The notes under the pieces: model-generated
What the model was told of the DNA's origin: nothing
Seen by the model: the letters and a program-made list of their open reading frames with translations, nothing else
Database searches by the model: none
In this document: piece after piece, positions 20,356-34,600 of the stretch
Numbering within the stretch: the first letter of the stretch is position 1
Layout of the letters: every line of letters begins with the position of its first letter
Assembly (NCBI GenBank): GCA_023362775.1
Contig: JALMGJ010000015.1
Coordinates: forward strand, 8,724,501-8,788,500
DNA from: Charina bottae
Taxonomy: Eukaryota > Chordata > Lepidosauria > Squamata > Charinaidae
Direction: 5' to 3'
DNA length: 64,000 nucleotides
Position numbers and translations under genes: made by a program

Positions 20356-23300
20356 TAAGATTAAGAATAGAAGGTAATCAGTCTGCACTGTGAATGAGGT
20401 TATTGAAAAGGAGACCTACTCTCTAATCCAAGGCTTTTTATAGAAGCTTCGTATCAGCCAATTACTAGTTACTGAATACCTTCTCTGGTCTACCAAGCAG
20501 CAGGAGTTTGTTGCAAAAGTTGTATGTTAGCATTTATAGAGCATTTTTATTAGACACCAGATGCCTCTTCTTGCATTCTATACAACTGCCTTATAATGTG
20601 GGTTAATATTATTATCCCCTGTGACGTAAAGAAAGAAGCTTGCCTAATGCGGTGCTGGAATGAGCATTGAGCTAGTCACCATAGCAGTTTACAGAGGAAG
20701 AAATTATTTGACTACAACTGTGGAGGGAAATTTATTAAGGTTTCCATAATCCAACCTTCATGAGATCTCAGATGAGGTTCTCCTGAAGTCGGAGCTCCAA
20801 TTGCCAACAATTCAGGGGAAATATGAAGAGTGGTCAAAGAGTTTTTTCTCCATGTGGAGAACAGCAGAGGCTGTCCACCTTTTTTCTGCAAGGAGGAAAC
20901 AGCTTTTCGCTGGTCTGTCCAAGAGAGTATTCTCCACATATGTCTAATGCACCGTGGATGCATTCAGGAAGGTGTGCTTATCTCCTTAAAGCTTCTGATA
21001 ACATTTAGCCCATAAGGGTGACAGTTAAATCTAGAGGAAGACAAAATCCAGCCCTTGGACTAGATTCATCCCTTTCCCTGGAGCAATGAAAGAACACTAA
21101 ATATATCTGTTCAAATTCCTATTTAACTATTGTGCTCATTAGGCACAGTATTGTTACTCACTCTTCTTTATCCCAGCCTCACAAGGGCAAATGAGAACCT
21201 AGCCTTGGAAGAATTAAAACGTCAAATAAACCAACTCAAATGTAATGCAAAAGTGTCAGTGACACATCCCCTTAAATGAAGGCATTACAATGTAGAAGTA
21301 ACCATTCTTTTATTTGTTTCTTTATTGCAGAAAACACGATGCTGGTTTTCAGAAGGCTTACAACAATTTCCTGGCATGAAGAGTAAAGCTACAAAGCACA
21401 AAATAATGGGGGAAAAATAAAAACCTACAGACAAATGGACCTGGGATAGAACAAGAAAAAGAAAGTGGATTTTCATGGCGTTGAAGAATTATTTATTTTT
21501 CCTCAAGTTTTCTTTTCTTAAAAAACAAACAAAAATAAACAAAAGGAACCAAGACATTCACAGGAACCAAACTTTCTCTTCAGGTGACAGTACTCAAGCA
21601 TGTTCTTTTATTACCTTTACATTGAAACAAACAACTGAATGAACACAGAGCTGAGTGAACTGGGCCACTGGTGATATTTGCTTTACATCAACCTTCCTTA
21701 AAATACCCAACTTTTAATCCCTCTGATTACTTACACCCTACGTGTTTGTAAAGAGACAAGTTCACCCTGCAGTATTTAGAGAATGGTTTGCAAATGTATC
21801 TTTTAATATCATATTTTATGGATATTGTACTATGTATTTAACTAGAATGGGAGTAACCTGGACTTTGAGATTCTTCTCCTTTTAGGCAAAGTGGTTTCCA
21901 TTTGCTATCAAGAAGACTTTTTGATTATTTAATACTTGGGGTTGTTTTACTGAACATTAAGTGCAGGAAGCAAAACCAGCCATGGGCTACTCTCCTCAGA
22001 GAGGAGAATCCAAATAACAAACTGAAATTCCCAGGAGGTTATTTTAGGTCTTATGTGCCTTTTTTTTTTTTTTTTTCAATTTTCTGAGCAGGGCAGAGAA
22101 ACCAAACATCTCCAAGGGCCAATTCAACCCATTGCATAAAAGCGATTTCTGAGCCACCAAATATCCGTTATAACACGGAGCAGGGATGTCCCTGGTGTGC
22201 GTACCTGCTTTAAAACATTCTGTTAGGCACTTCACACATTATTTTCCTGGGAGTACATTGAAAATGAGAAAAGTGTGGGGGAGTAGCATTACGATTACAA
22301 AATTGTAATGTGCAATTCAGCTTCTTTTTTTAAAAAAAAATGCATATGAAATTACTCTCTGACTTTTTCCAGGGTCTCTGTTGGATATTTCCTTCTCTAA
22401 TCTTTTTGTTTTGTTTTGTTTTTTAAATCAGTTTAGAGTGTAATCATAAGAAACAAAGCTAAGACAATTAAGCCTGGCAAAATTATGCTATCCATTAGCC
22501 CCGTGCCATTCTATTTCCCTCCTGTCTTTAATGTTCCTCTCCTTGTCATGATTGCTATCATTTCATTTAACGCTAACTAATCTGTAGCGCTAACCTTCTA
22601 GATGATAGGATTGGAAAGGTTCCAATGTTGGCAGGTTTCTTTCTCCCCCCCACCTCCGTCCCCCCCCCCCGGTCTGAGAGTATATATCCCTACACTCTGT
22701 GTGTTTTGATCTTTCCAGACGCTCTCCTTGTTACTTGCCCTGCCTGCCAATTCTTTCTTGGATCAGCTTCTCGCTTAGGTCCCACAAGGCAGCTGCAGCC
22801 ATTCCATTCTGCGCCTGTTCCGATGGCAAACAGCGACAGCAGTTGTTGAAATACATCCCTCCTAGGCCTTCCAGTTCCGCAGCAACAGCACAGTAGACAG
22901 TGGTGGCCGCTCCTTGTTGCTGTAATTAAACAAAACAACAACAAAAGAGAGAGGGGGGACATGTTGTGAATGCAAAGGTTAAAATCAGACAGGCTTGACA
23001 AAGCACGTGTGCTCATCAAGGGCAGATTAGCAACTTGGCCTGGATTCAGAGTGAGTCCAGAAGGGCCCTGCCCTGTGCCATCCATCTTATAATTAGTGGT
23101 GTCTAGTTAAGTGTGAGTGAATCCATCTTTTCACAGATGAGTAAAGATGCTCCTTTAAGTAGCAGCTCAATAAAAGTGGCCTGATAATCACATGAATTCT
23201 ATCCTTTTCCCCAATCAATTTGATGAAGTATTTTCCAGAAGGGAGCATGATTTAGAAGGGAAGGGTGGATGGCTGAATCCAGCCCAGGGCCACCAAAGTT

Positions 23301-24695
23301 GACAATCTGTCCCTGCAAATGACACACGGGTTTTGTTAGCATTTGAAGTTCAAACTGAACGTAACATGAACAAGATATGTACAAATAATTTTGGGAACGC
23401 TCTTTTCTCCCTGGTCATTGGTTGTTTTCATTCAAACTGTGGACGACAGCTTGAAGATGTGAGTCTCCAAGTCATTTTGGGTAGCTAAACTTGCCAAGTC
23501 ATCTCTGGCGAAAAGAGAGGGGGAAAAATCTATATCTCCTCTATGGCTGTCCTTTGTAGTGGTTCACAGTAGGAATGTACATCTAGGTTCAGATTACAAA
23601 CTGTACAGATTGCAAAAGACATGAAGAGACAATTGGTATCATTCCAGAAGAGGCACAGCACGTGTTTGTTGCAGATTGACCAGCAAAGATGTTTCTTGCC
23701 TCGTCCCCACAAAAAAGCATTGTCAAAATGAAAGCTCACTAAAATCTTGAGAGGAATGGACATGCTTCTGCAAGATCTCCCAACAATTTTGGTGGGGGAG
23801 GGGAGAGAGGAGGGGGATACACCAGCAATTCCATGACAGCAACTGGGGCTAGGAGAAGTCTCCAACTCCTGTCCTAGTATGAAATATGCTCTCTTGCCAC
23901 AGTTTTATGGTTAGCTGGGTTGAACCACTTGGATTGCTATGACTTGCCTGTGGCAGAAATAACCATTTGGATTGGGTGAAGGACCATCAAAAGTGTAAAA
24001 CATTTGCTAACCATTATGGTTCCTCTAAGAAATGTCTTTATGGGCTGAGCCTGGTGAAATCAGAGGGATGCAGAATGAGTAGATAGAGTTACAGTCCCAT
24101 ATACCATATTGTCATTCTGACAAAAGCAGCAAGCCCCTATGGATAATGCTGCTTCATTTGATGTGGTATAGGTGTGCCTACAGACATATATACAAACATA
24201 TATGCTTCTAGTGGATTTTTGAGAATGTCCGAGTTGAGAACCTGTAAGAAGAGCAGAAGGTACACTTGGTTTTGAATGAAATAATGAATAATAATGAAAA
24301 TGAAATAATGAAAAAGAATAGGCTTGATTGTTTAGGAAGACAACATGTTCAGAACTAATTTGAAAAAAATATACAGTTTATCTAGAATTTTATGATTATT
24401 GATGTGCATTTCATTTCTTGTTATGTTTACTAATTATAATTTTAGAAGAATCTAAAAAAAGGATGAATCCAGAATAAATAACCATTATTGCTAGAACTTA
24501 TCTCAGATGAACGCCAATATTTCTCTCATCACTGAGGCCTGCTGTCTAGATCCTCTTCTCTGCAATGTTTACTGTATTCAGTGATTGTCACTGAATCACT
24601 AAAAAGCAGTGACATTCAACAAGAATGGTTGGAAAACACACTTTTCAGTGATATTCCCTGCCCCATGTGGATCAGGAAAAAAAATCTTCAAATTG
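20356..24695. other. Unannotated 4.3-kb stretch
   Basis: No transposon recognised. A more GC-rich patch at 22625-22910 has homopolymer C-runs and a TATATA-like box (GAGTATATATCCC at 22677-22689), but no supporting exon. 22430-22615 looks non-repetitive and could be conserved. A poly-T run lies at 22060-22077. Confidence 0.35.
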
Positions 24696-24699
24696 GACA

Positions 24700-24800
24700 C
24701 TTGGTTGGACCATCTGTTCCCAATTCATAGGTTGGGAATTCTGGGAATTGTCGTTGAAATCTGGGGGCATCAGAATGTGGAAACTTGACATGGGCTAGGC
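24700..24800. mobile_element. MITE fragment, degraded
   Basis: GGGAATTCTGGGAATTGTCG and an outward GTGGAAACTTGACATGG resemble the short palindromic MITE at 54578-54669. Heavily diverged. Confidence 0.4.
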
Positions 24801-25029
24801 TAGTCCAAATTGAGAAGCTGATATTTAGTATATATAAAACAAGGCTGTTGTTCAATTACTGGGTTCTAGAAGCCATTGAATAATTTTTGTATTCTAATCT
24901 ATTAGCAAAATGCTATACCAGAAGATCACCATAACTAGGAAATGTCTTCTCAGCTTGGAAAAAACACTGCTAGATGTTGTAGACATCTACAATGTTGTAA
25001 ATCTACACATGTTGTAGATGTTGTAGATT

Positions 25030-25376
25030 AGGACCACCATAGTGGCTCAGCGGGTAAGACGCCAGGCTTGTCGATCAGAAGATCGCAAGTTCGGAGGTTC
25101 GAATCCCTAGCCCTGCGTGCGGAGTGAGCTCCCGCACTCGCCCCAGCTCTTGCCAACCTAGCAATTCGAAAGCATGCAAATGCAAGTAGATTAATAGGTA
25201 CCACTTCGGTGGGAAGGTAACAGCGTTCCGTGCCTGTCATGCTGGCCACATGACTGTGGAAGCGTCTTTGGACAGTGCTGGCTCTTTGGCTAAGAAACGG
25301 AGATGAGCACCGGCCCCTAGAGTCGGACACGACTGCACAAATGTGCGGGGGGGGAACCTTTACCTTTACCTTTTAC
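25030..25376 (+). mobile_element. Sauria-type SINE, full-length
   Basis: Head GGACCACCATAGTGGCTCAG, B box GGTTCGAATCC, body with AGCAATTCGAAAGCATGC, and the tail AGAGTCGGACACGACTG followed by CCTTTACCTTTACC. Very close to the copies at 9137 and 28433. The first bases differ from the usual GGGGCGTGGTGG, and I find no clear TSD. Confidence 0.93.
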
Positions 25377-26345
25377 CTGGGCTGCAAAACTTCAGATGAG
25401 CTCTAGATGGCGGTAAAAAACCCCCACCAGACACCTCTTAATTATTCCTTCTATCTAGTGGTCATCCAGATCTGGATGTCTCCAAATTCTTCCTATTGCC
25501 CACATTCCATTACTTGTAAAAACAATTCACTTGGCTTGTATCCCAATAGAATAAGGGAATCTTATGGTCCCCCCCCTTTTTTTTTTCTTTTTCTTTTTGC
25601 AATATATCAAGATGAAAGGCCTGGTAGTTATTGGGAAATAATAGCTTCCAAATGGTTGCATAGATAAGGTGGGAAAAAGTCTTCCAGATTTGGACTTTTG
25701 GTCTGTAAGCCTGAGTTGAACCATTTTTTATTTATTTCACACTGATCTATCTTAGCCAATTTGACAGCAGTCTGAATGGAATTAGGAAGGGAGAAAGGCA
25801 GCCCCTGAGACTTACTATTGTATCTCTAACTTGTGGTCTTCTCCCATTCCCAGAGAAAGGAATGAGAAAAGGTGATATCCTGGGGTATTTTGAGTCAACC
25901 AATGCTTTCTAAAGACAAATGAACATCGTTCCTGTATTGTGCATAAAGATTATTACAGTCAGTTGAATGAAGACTAGCGGAACGGTGGTTTCTTGTACAT
26001 AAACACCTGATTGGGTGAAATCACTTCAATCAGCTCCCATTACACCCAAAATATCGTTGCACTTGAAATTATTCAGATTGAATCCTTTTCAACTATATTA
26101 TACACTTGTGTCCAATACTTATTTTCTATATGATGCGTTTGACCAAGCCTCTCAAGACTTTTATGAAATTGCCAATGAAGTCTTAGCTGATGGAAAATAA
26201 TTTCTCCCATTGAATGTCCATTCATTGGGGAATGATGTGATTGTTCACTCACCTAAAGATCTAACTTGTTAGCTAATAGCTAAAATGGACTTTTTGGGTT
26301 CTGAGGTCTGGACCTGTAACTAGTTCTGGAGGTATCTGTTATGAC
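25377..26345. other. Unannotated sequence
   Basis: No repeat or exon recognised; C/T-rich run at 25568-25600. Confidence 0.4.
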
Positions 26346-26430
26346 ATGGTGGGGAATAAAATTAAAGTCTACCACGGTAGAGATGGGCGGGGATAAATCC
26401 AAATAATAAATAAATAATAATAATAAATTA
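26346..26430 (+). mobile_element. L2/CR1-clade LINE tail, short
   Basis: TAGAGATGGGCGGGGATAAA followed by AATAAATAAATAATAATAAT. Only the terminal part is present. Confidence 0.55.
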
Positions 26431-28420
26431 GAGTGGAGTTTCAGTTGTTTGAAATTGGGGAAAAGGAGGGAAATTTGTCTTTGGAATCCATTTAAAGACA
26501 TTGTGGCTTCTTATATTCCAATAAGACACTGACTCTTTCAAATCTGGAATCTGAAAGCTTATGATTTTCAGTGGAACAGATATATATTTTTCTTGTTTCC
26601 ATGTTTGGAAATCTGTTGCATTTGTTCTTGTTTTTCTGGGGAGGAGAAGCAAGAGAGATTGGTGACATAAATTAACTATAATCCAATATAGAGGTTCTTC
26701 TAGTTAGTCTTTCAGCAAGTTTGAAAAACTTTATAGCATAAATATATTACATTATAGATCGATATGAAGAACAGTTGTCATTTCCATTGTTATTTCTAAA
26801 GAATTTTTTCCTTAAGGGTACAAGAAAGTTAATATTACCTATGCAAAATATTAATTTTCCATCTCCTGCCAAACTTCATATTTTCTGCATTCCTGCAAAG
26901 AATGACTCCAATTACAAAATTATGATTACTTATTGTCTGCTATTTATCCTATTGTGAATATAGTTCTTTAATACATATTTTGGGCAAAAAGCAGGGATAC
27001 AAAATAGAAAAATATTATTTCTAACCACATTATTATTATTCATAACAATGACAACAACAGAAGAAGAAGAGAAGCCTGTTGTGAATTAATTGTACGCCTT
27101 CCTCATTACATACATCTCTTATTGCTCGGGCTATGACCTAACTAAATTGAATGTTTGTCAAATAATCACAGGCATTTTAATTAGAGCTGTCACTGAATTA
27201 AAGGAATTTGAGTTGTGTAATTGGATGAGGTTTAGTCAATTGGCTGCCTTTGTGTAAATTTGCATAACCTAATTTGTGCATGTGTCTATGTGCATAAGAC
27301 CAACAGAATTGAAGGAAGTCCTGCTTCTTTCATTAGAGCTTCTTCCAAGAACATGCCATACTCAATCTTGCTTTTTTTGATGGAATGGACTGATCATACT
27401 CCCACCTCCTACAAGCTGAGTGGATTCCTCCAAGAGGACACAACAGGGTGGGGAAGAAACAGCTTTTGAATTCTATATCAGGATCTAAATCTGTTGCCTG
27501 AGTGGAGGTAGCTGGGGAATGGCAAAGAGAGAAGGGAAATTTCTCTTCTTAAATGAACCTAATTAATCAGTGGCATTTAATTAAAAAAATACTTGCTTGG
27601 AAGTTCTCAATGGTTGATTTGAATAACACTAGTTTTGATCTATTCAGTTCATTGGTTACATTCATGCATAGCATAATTACTCTGGTGAAGAAGAAGAAGA
27701 AGAAGAAAAACAGGTGTATATTTGTTTTGACTGTGCTGGTTTACCTAAAATCAAAGTTGGAAGGGTCAGTTAGGCGATAAAGTTCATCCCCCCCACTCCC
27801 CCACTCATTCTCTCAATAAAGCCTAGTCTAGTAGGTATGGGTCAGCCGTTAACGTTCTGGAATAATGCTACTTTAGGAGCATCACAGGAAATTTAAAATA
27901 GTGATTTATAGGCCCAGATACCAGTTTGATGAGCCAAGGACAGTCACTGATTAGAACAACAAGACCCAGCAGCTGCTCAGGATAAGATGCAACCCCAGAG
28001 AGGGCCATATTCCATACTCCATGTCTAAAATCCCCTGCCAAATGGATAAGGTATAGGTTGGTTAACATATAAAAATTGGGAAGAGAGAGAGAGGGAGGGA
28101 GAAATTGACTTTCTTCTTCCTCACCATCTTTCTAGTTTATCAGCAGGAAACGAATTAATAGCCAACTCCATACTGCTGATACAAGACAAAGCATCTTCTA
28201 AGTTCATTTTTGTCCTCCTTTAAAGCATGCTTTAATCACTACTGCATGCCTGTACCAGGAATTTGCACCACATCAGGACATTATGTACTCCCCATTTAAA
28301 CAGCTTAATTAAAAACCTCTCAAGCAATGGCTGTGACACTTGTTACCAATGGCCCATGATCTATTGTGATTTTTTTTTAAAAAAAGGAGAAAAAATAAAA
28401 GATGTAAGTATTTGGGCAAT
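26431..28420. other. Unannotated sequence with a possible conserved block
   Basis: No transposon recognised. 27065-27290 is unusually rich in ATTA/TTTGCATA-type motifs and free of simple repeats. Small microsatellites occur: GAA at 27058-27073 and AGA at 27689-27708. Confidence 0.35.
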
Positions 28421-28429
28421 CTAAACAAC

Positions 28430-28760
28430 AAAGGGGCGTGGTGGCTCAGAGGGCAAGACGCCAGGCTTGTCGATCGGAAGATTGCAAGTTCGGAGGTTCG
28501 AATCCCGAGCCCTGCGTGACGGAGTGAGCTCCCGCACTCGCCCCAGCTCTTGCCAACCTAGCAATTCGAAAGCATGCAAATGCAAGTAGATGAATAGGTA
28601 CCACTTCGGTGGGTAGGTAACAGCGTTCCGTGTGCGTCATGCGGCCACATGACCGTGGAAGTGTCTTCGGACAACGCTGGCTCTTCGGCTAACAAACGGA
28701 GATGAGCACCGGCCCCTAGAGTCGGACACGACTGCACAACTGTGCGGGGGGAACCTTTAC
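28430..28760 (+). mobile_element. Sauria-type SINE, full-length
   Basis: Head GGGGCGTGGTGGCTCAGAGG, B box GGTTCGAATCC, body and AGAGTCGGACACGACTG tail, ending GGAACCTTTAC. Candidate 9-bp TSD CTAAACAAC at 28421-28429 and 28761-28769. Confidence 0.95.
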
Positions 28761-28769
28761 CTAAACAAC

Positions 28770-30135
28770 TTTTGCTTTGCTTCTTTTCAAACAATCAAAG
28801 GATTGCCTCTTCCGTATGGCATTAATGATTCAGGAGGAGGCCCACTTGTATTAACTTCTAACAAAAGCTGGTATGTGTATGTGTGGAATGACAAATGCAT
28901 AAGATAAAACATTTTCAAAGTCCTACTGAATATTTCACCAAGTTGAAATAGAGTTTCCAATCCAGTTAAGGCTTTAAGAGCTGTTAGGCTGGAGCACTCA
29001 ATTGCAGTCTTAATTGGGTAGGGGAAGATATTCAAGAATTAACGTTGTTGTGAATTAAGTTTCAGAGATGACGCTGCTATTTTGCTATCTAGATTACAGT
29101 GGATTAGGTGAAGGAGATTGGTCAGTACAAAACATGTACACCATTCGTAAGCAAACCTTATTTTTAAGCGTTCTTCCACTTTCAAAGCACATCTGAACTT
29201 CCTTAGATTTTCTTTGATCTTGTGTGCTTTCATAGTGGGATGTACATCAGTTGACTTGAGGCCCATACCAGACATTAAGCAATACACCAAAAGTACGACT
29301 CCGAAAGAGGGTAGGATTTTGTGGGATTTTCAGAGTTCTTAACCCTAACCCCAACACGAGTTGGGAGATGGGAGAAAGAATAGGCTGAATTGTTCTGATC
29401 CATCCTTGCATATCCTGGCGACCCACATTTTTTGCTTTATAACAATATGCTGTACATCCATAAATAATTGTTCATAGAAAAACCTTCCAATTCTTCTCCC
29501 ATTAAGCATTTTTCTTTCATGTTAGAATACAAAGTGCCAATTCCCAATTAATGATTACAAGTATTTGTTTATATATGCTTGAGGATTAGACCCATAATGG
29601 CATCACTTAGTTCATTTGTTCAACATTTCCTAAACAAGATAATTAACATTACTTCCAACGTTTCATGTTTAACATACATGATATTTGTGCTATTCTCTCA
29701 CATACGTCTTTCCTTAATTTTCATTTTGAATTTTTTTTGTTCTGTTCTTCCTGAAAAAGCTACAGTCTTCTGTGGTTTGTTAAATACATTGAAATACATA
29801 GGATTGCCTATTGATTAATATTTCCCATTAAATGTATAAAGCAACTGTAGAAATAGTGTCAAATATTTTAAATTAAAGTTTTGAGTTCCCCAAAGAGTTG
29901 GGAATCTTTGGCCCTTAGAGCATCCCAGGTAGCCTTAGGATCAAATGTTTTCTCCCTTCCAAGATTGGTGACAGGGCTCCGACACTGGATTCTCATCTCT
30001 CCATCAACTTCATGGGTGATTATATCCTAGGCTAGGAGGGATTGTCCATGACCTATCTTCAGGGATAAATTTAGAGTAGCTCTTTAGCTAAATGATGTCC
30101 TTCTTATTGTTTGCAATGGGTGGGGGACAATAAAA
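28770..30135. other. Unannotated sequence
   Basis: No repeat or exon recognised. AACCCTAACCCCAAC at 29340-29354 is too short to count as telomeric repeat. Confidence 0.4.
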
Positions 30136-30139
30136 ATGA

Positions 30140-30470
30140 ATTCAGTTCAGTTCCTGGTGATAAAGAGATGGCATTTGTCCATACAAGTCTAGTCCCCAAG
30201 CCTGACTCTTGAGCCCAGACAAGGTCTGCCACCTTAACATCCCTAGAAATGGAGAGAGGGGTGTTGTCACCTCACGGGGTTGAACTGTTGACTGATGGGG
30301 ATGATTATTACTTGTTGCTGTTGGCTGTTTTTCCTGGGTGTTATTTATGCTATTTATAATTTTGTTATATTGTTTTGATTCTGTTTTTAAGTATTGTTAG
30401 CCACCCAGGGTCATATACTTGAGGTGGGTGGCCATAATAACTCAATAAATAAATTAATAAATTCAGAAAT
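30140..30470 (+). mobile_element. L2/CR1-clade LINE 3' fragment
   Basis: 3' UTR-like sequence with TTTTGTTATATTGTTTTGAT, then GTTAGCCACCCAGGGTCATA and AACTCAATAAATAAATTAAT. It parallels 9645-9790 and 62380-62505. Confidence 0.65.
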
Positions 30471-31355
30471 GTGAGAGTGCTCAACTTAGAATATATAGGT
30501 AAATGTTCCTTTGATTCCCCCCTTCCCCACATGTCATGTCAAAGACGATTTAGGTCCTCAGCTTATCTGGGGTGCTCCTGGAATAATTACACCATCTGCC
30601 TGCTTATTCCACTTTCTGTCCTTTGTAAATGATTTTGAAACACCCATTGATACTTTCTGGATGGATATGTAGCTAATTTCTTTTTACTATAGATAGTAAG
30701 CATTCATATCATCGTTACATTGGGCATAGGTCAAGAACCTCCCATCTAAGAAGAAGGGAGAAGGATGAGGATAGGGTCGAATTGCAAGATTATTCAATGG
30801 GGGAGAAGATATGGGGAGAGTTGACAAGTGATCTCAGACACCTAGGGAATTTTGTTAAGATGGCTGACCTTTCAACATAGCAGAGTTTTTGAAAATATTA
30901 GAGCTTGATTCAGTATAAAATATTAGTAGCTGGTTACTACTTCACAGGCATTTTGGGGAGGTGGATAATTGCAATCAATTAGGCAATGAATACAAATTAA
31001 TATTGAACTGTCTTAATGCTACAGGGGAAGAGGGTATTTTCATAGGCATGTATGGTTTTTAAAATCTCATTATTATAAGTAATGCATCCATTAGTATTCT
31101 AATATAGTCTAGTGCTCCTGGTGGAAAGACATTATAGGCCTAATGTTTAGTTTTCAGACCTTGCTATTTTCAAAGTGTTTATGTTTGCTAAAATTAGCAT
31201 CCAGTCCTAAAACACACCAGCCCCATACATATAAAGGAAAGAAAGGAAAAGAAAGGAAAGGAAGCTATAAATGACGAAATGAAGCTAATCGGTTCTAAAT
31301 AATGGTGTGGACAAGTACTAATGAACTTTTAGAGCTATATGAATGAAAAGGTATT
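30471..31355. other. Unannotated sequence
   Basis: No repeat or exon recognised, except an AAAGG-rich patch at 31231-31263. Confidence 0.4.
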
Positions 31356-31363
31356 GATAAGAG

Positions 31364-31671
31364 CAGCCTTTCTCAACTTTTTGACCCTGGAGGGACACTT
31401 GAAATATTTTTCAGGCCTCGGGAAATCCCTGCACATTCAGGCTCAAATATAGGCCAGAAGTTACAAAATTATGATATTGGTTTCATGGGTAGGCCTGTAG
31501 ATATGTATGAACAGTTTTCTTAAACTAAAAATAAAGCAGGAAACTTACCTCTTTAATGTGAAGTTGCACTAATTTGAAATAATTTTTAAATAAATCGTGA
31601 TCTCCCAGGGAACCCTTAGGGACCTCGCTCGGAAACCTAGGCTTCCATGGAACTCTGGTTGAGAAACTCTG
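31364..31671. mobile_element. hAT-type MITE, 308 bp
   Basis: Imperfect terminal inverted repeats CAGCCTTTCTCAACTTTTTG and, at the other end, GGTTGAGAAACTCTG. Perfect 8-bp TSD GATAAGAG at 31356-31363 and 31672-31679. No coding potential. It is a different family from the CAGAGCTTTCCAAAC elements. Confidence 0.93.
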
Positions 31672-31679
31672 GATAAGAG

Positions 31680-34600
31680 TGATGTGATGATGGTGATGAT
31701 GATGATAACATTATAACATGAAGAGAATCCGTTGGAAGAGCACAGTGTAGAGAGTTCATTATGATATGCTTGTAAGTTCAAAGCAGGTAATTCCCAAGTA
31801 GAAGTATGATTTAGATATTCCCATTAAAATGGCCAGATTTTGTGATTGGGAAATGCTTTCCAAAGAGAAACAGAGAGACTCCAGAGAGATACAGTAACTG
31901 GCAGAAACATTGATGCCTGGCAGAAACAATCTATGATACATTACTGAAGATAGGAGACAGAAAAAGAAAAAATTATTCCCAAACAGTCATTAGATAATGA
32001 GATTACAAGGTGCATTTCCTCCTGCCAGTATGAGCATGGATGGGAAGGTACATCTCTCTGAAGCCTTTCTACAAAGCTTGGAGCCATGGGTCCAAGGTAC
32101 ACTTTTAATTTGCCAGCACCGTATCCATTGCATATGAAAAGCTGACATAAAAAGAAACAAGCATTCTAACTTTCTTGGCACTTAAAGGGGCATTTTCTGA
32201 AGCCAGTTCCCACAGATTTTTGTATGACTACCCCAGCCCTAGAGGATAAGACTAAAAAGAGCAGGTGATGATTCTTGTTTAATATAATGTTCTTGGAAAG
32301 AAAGTAGAAACAGAACACTTCCTTAACTTTCTAAGTTTCTAGGAAAAAGAGGTGTCACTAACTTTGATGACTTGATTTTGGTTAACTTTTTTTTTTTTAC
32401 TACATCAAAATGGTGTTGGATACTTTGAATCTCCAGCAGGCAGTCTCCAAATTTGGGGGCATGGGTGTGCTGAATTTTTATCCTCAAAAGGGTATTTAGG
32501 CCAACACTACACATGAAAAGCAATCTGCCTATTTTTTCTGACGCATTTCTTGGCTGTCAATTCCCAACAACCGTTAGTAGAAAGACAGCAAGCTACTGAA
32601 AACCTGCAAGGCATCTTATGGTTGTAACTTTTTGAGGCGGTTGGCATACATGCAAAACATTTGTCCCATATATTATGGGAGAGAAATTCTCTGTACCAGG
32701 GCATCAGAACTTACTTTAGTAAGTAAGTTACTTTAGCCACCTTCAACATCTGCAATTTTACTGCACTGTATAGCTGGTATTAACAGTTCAAAATACATTC
32801 TACCCATCGTAATAAATATATTTTGAGAAATCATTACGGCATTTGCATTAGCCCTTATTCCCATCAGACGTATGATAAGATGGGCCCAAAAATATAACAT
32901 TAGCATCACACCTTACTTGAGTTAAGGGAATGGAACTCTTTTCCAGAGAATAACTAGACTAGCTTTAGAACTAGTATGTACTTACACACATAGAACAGAC
33001 ATCAACAACTGCATGAATTTGAGCCCCATATCAATAAGCGAATGAAGAGAATGAAATGGGTGCAGGAGAAATAAATGCTACATTTGATTTAATTTAATAT
33101 AAATTGAAGCAAAATTAAATTAACAGAATGCCATTAACAGAATGATTCCCCTTTCCATATTAAAATAAAATATAATTTGCTGATACTTTATAGAAGGACC
33201 ATTAATGTTTTGGGAATGAGGTGTGTGTCAGGAGCTTAGCTTATGTACCTGTAGTGTAGAAATGTATAGCTGTTTTGGAGGGTTGGTTTTTATTTATAAA
33301 CAGTGCAAAGCTTCTCAAGTAGAAAGTAATTTGATTTCATTTTAGTTAACTACTGTATATCTCATTAAAATGCATTAGGGAGCTGACCGATACAGCTTGA
33401 TCTTGAATTTCATTATAATATATTTGACAAAGCAGAGACTGTATATTTTTCTGGCTGATGTTTAAGAAACCAAGGTACTGAATTCCATACATGTATTTCT
33501 TTTTATTCTGCATTTTGTGTTTGGTTAGACAGCAGCTTCTGTTTACCAACAATATTTGTTGGTTAATTGTGCCGCAACATAGAATAAAAAATAGATAGTA
33601 ATGGCTATTTTCCCCTGTCCTTCCTTTGGCTTCCATACCACAGAGAGTTAAATATGACGCAAGATAAGAGAAAGTTAATTTCCTTAATTTTGAACATGAG
33701 GCAGGAGCTACAAGAGATTTTAGGATAGCAACCCAGTGTGTGTTGTGGTACTTTTGATGGATGTATAAGAAAGTAAAACAAAAAACTGGAGTCCAACAAC
33801 TATTGGAGAACCATCATCTCTCACCAGATGGAGGATATTGGTTTATGTGCAAACGTCTTGATCCTAGTCCAAGTCTTATTATGAATATTAGATACTGACC
33901 TCCACATTGCCAAAAAAAGAAGAAACTGCATTAAGATTATGCTACTGTATGTTTGCAGGTGCAAATACAGAAATAATTACAATAATTTAAATACTGTACA
34001 TCTGTTTCATCATAGAGAGGTAAAATATATTTTCTTGTGTGCTTGATGAATTTGTTGTCTGCATACTAATTATTCATGGACAACTCCAAAGTTCTTGTTC
34101 TTAAGAGTATTATTTTGGATAAGAGAGTCCTTCAAGTAGAGAATGCCCGTGATCACCTTTTAACTAGGGATGATTTCATAAAGATGAGTGTTCTTTATAA
34201 ATTAGGACACATGGCCAGCCATCCTACATGGGCAAGAATTAATGGGTCTGGGCTAGGAATGAACATGCTCATCAGTAATGTAAGATGCATTTAGTCACCA
34301 CAATGAAAAATAATCTGATAGGATCAGTCATGCATATTTCCATGTCCACATTTCCTTCGCTGAGAAGGTAGAAATGGATAAGTGGAGACTACAGCTTGAA
34401 CAATTTCTAGTTTTGGAATCCTACCATACATTTCAGCATGAAGAACAGCAAGTAATTAATCGTGAACCTTTAATTTCTATTTTCCAAGAATTTGGAACCT
34501 GCCTGTGTGTGCTGTGAAGATTACGAAGCAGTTTCCAAATAAAACAAAATAAAATAAAATATAAAATAAAAATGATTTTATAGTGTCTACTTGGAATCAC

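Noticed and set aside
22677..22910. TATA-like promoter with GC-rich downstream sequence
   Set aside because: No CpG-island character, no exon or splice site I can support downstream; short ORFs on both strands look like chance.
29338..29356. Interstitial telomeric repeat (AACCCTAACCCC)
   Set aside because: Fewer than three units; chance-level.
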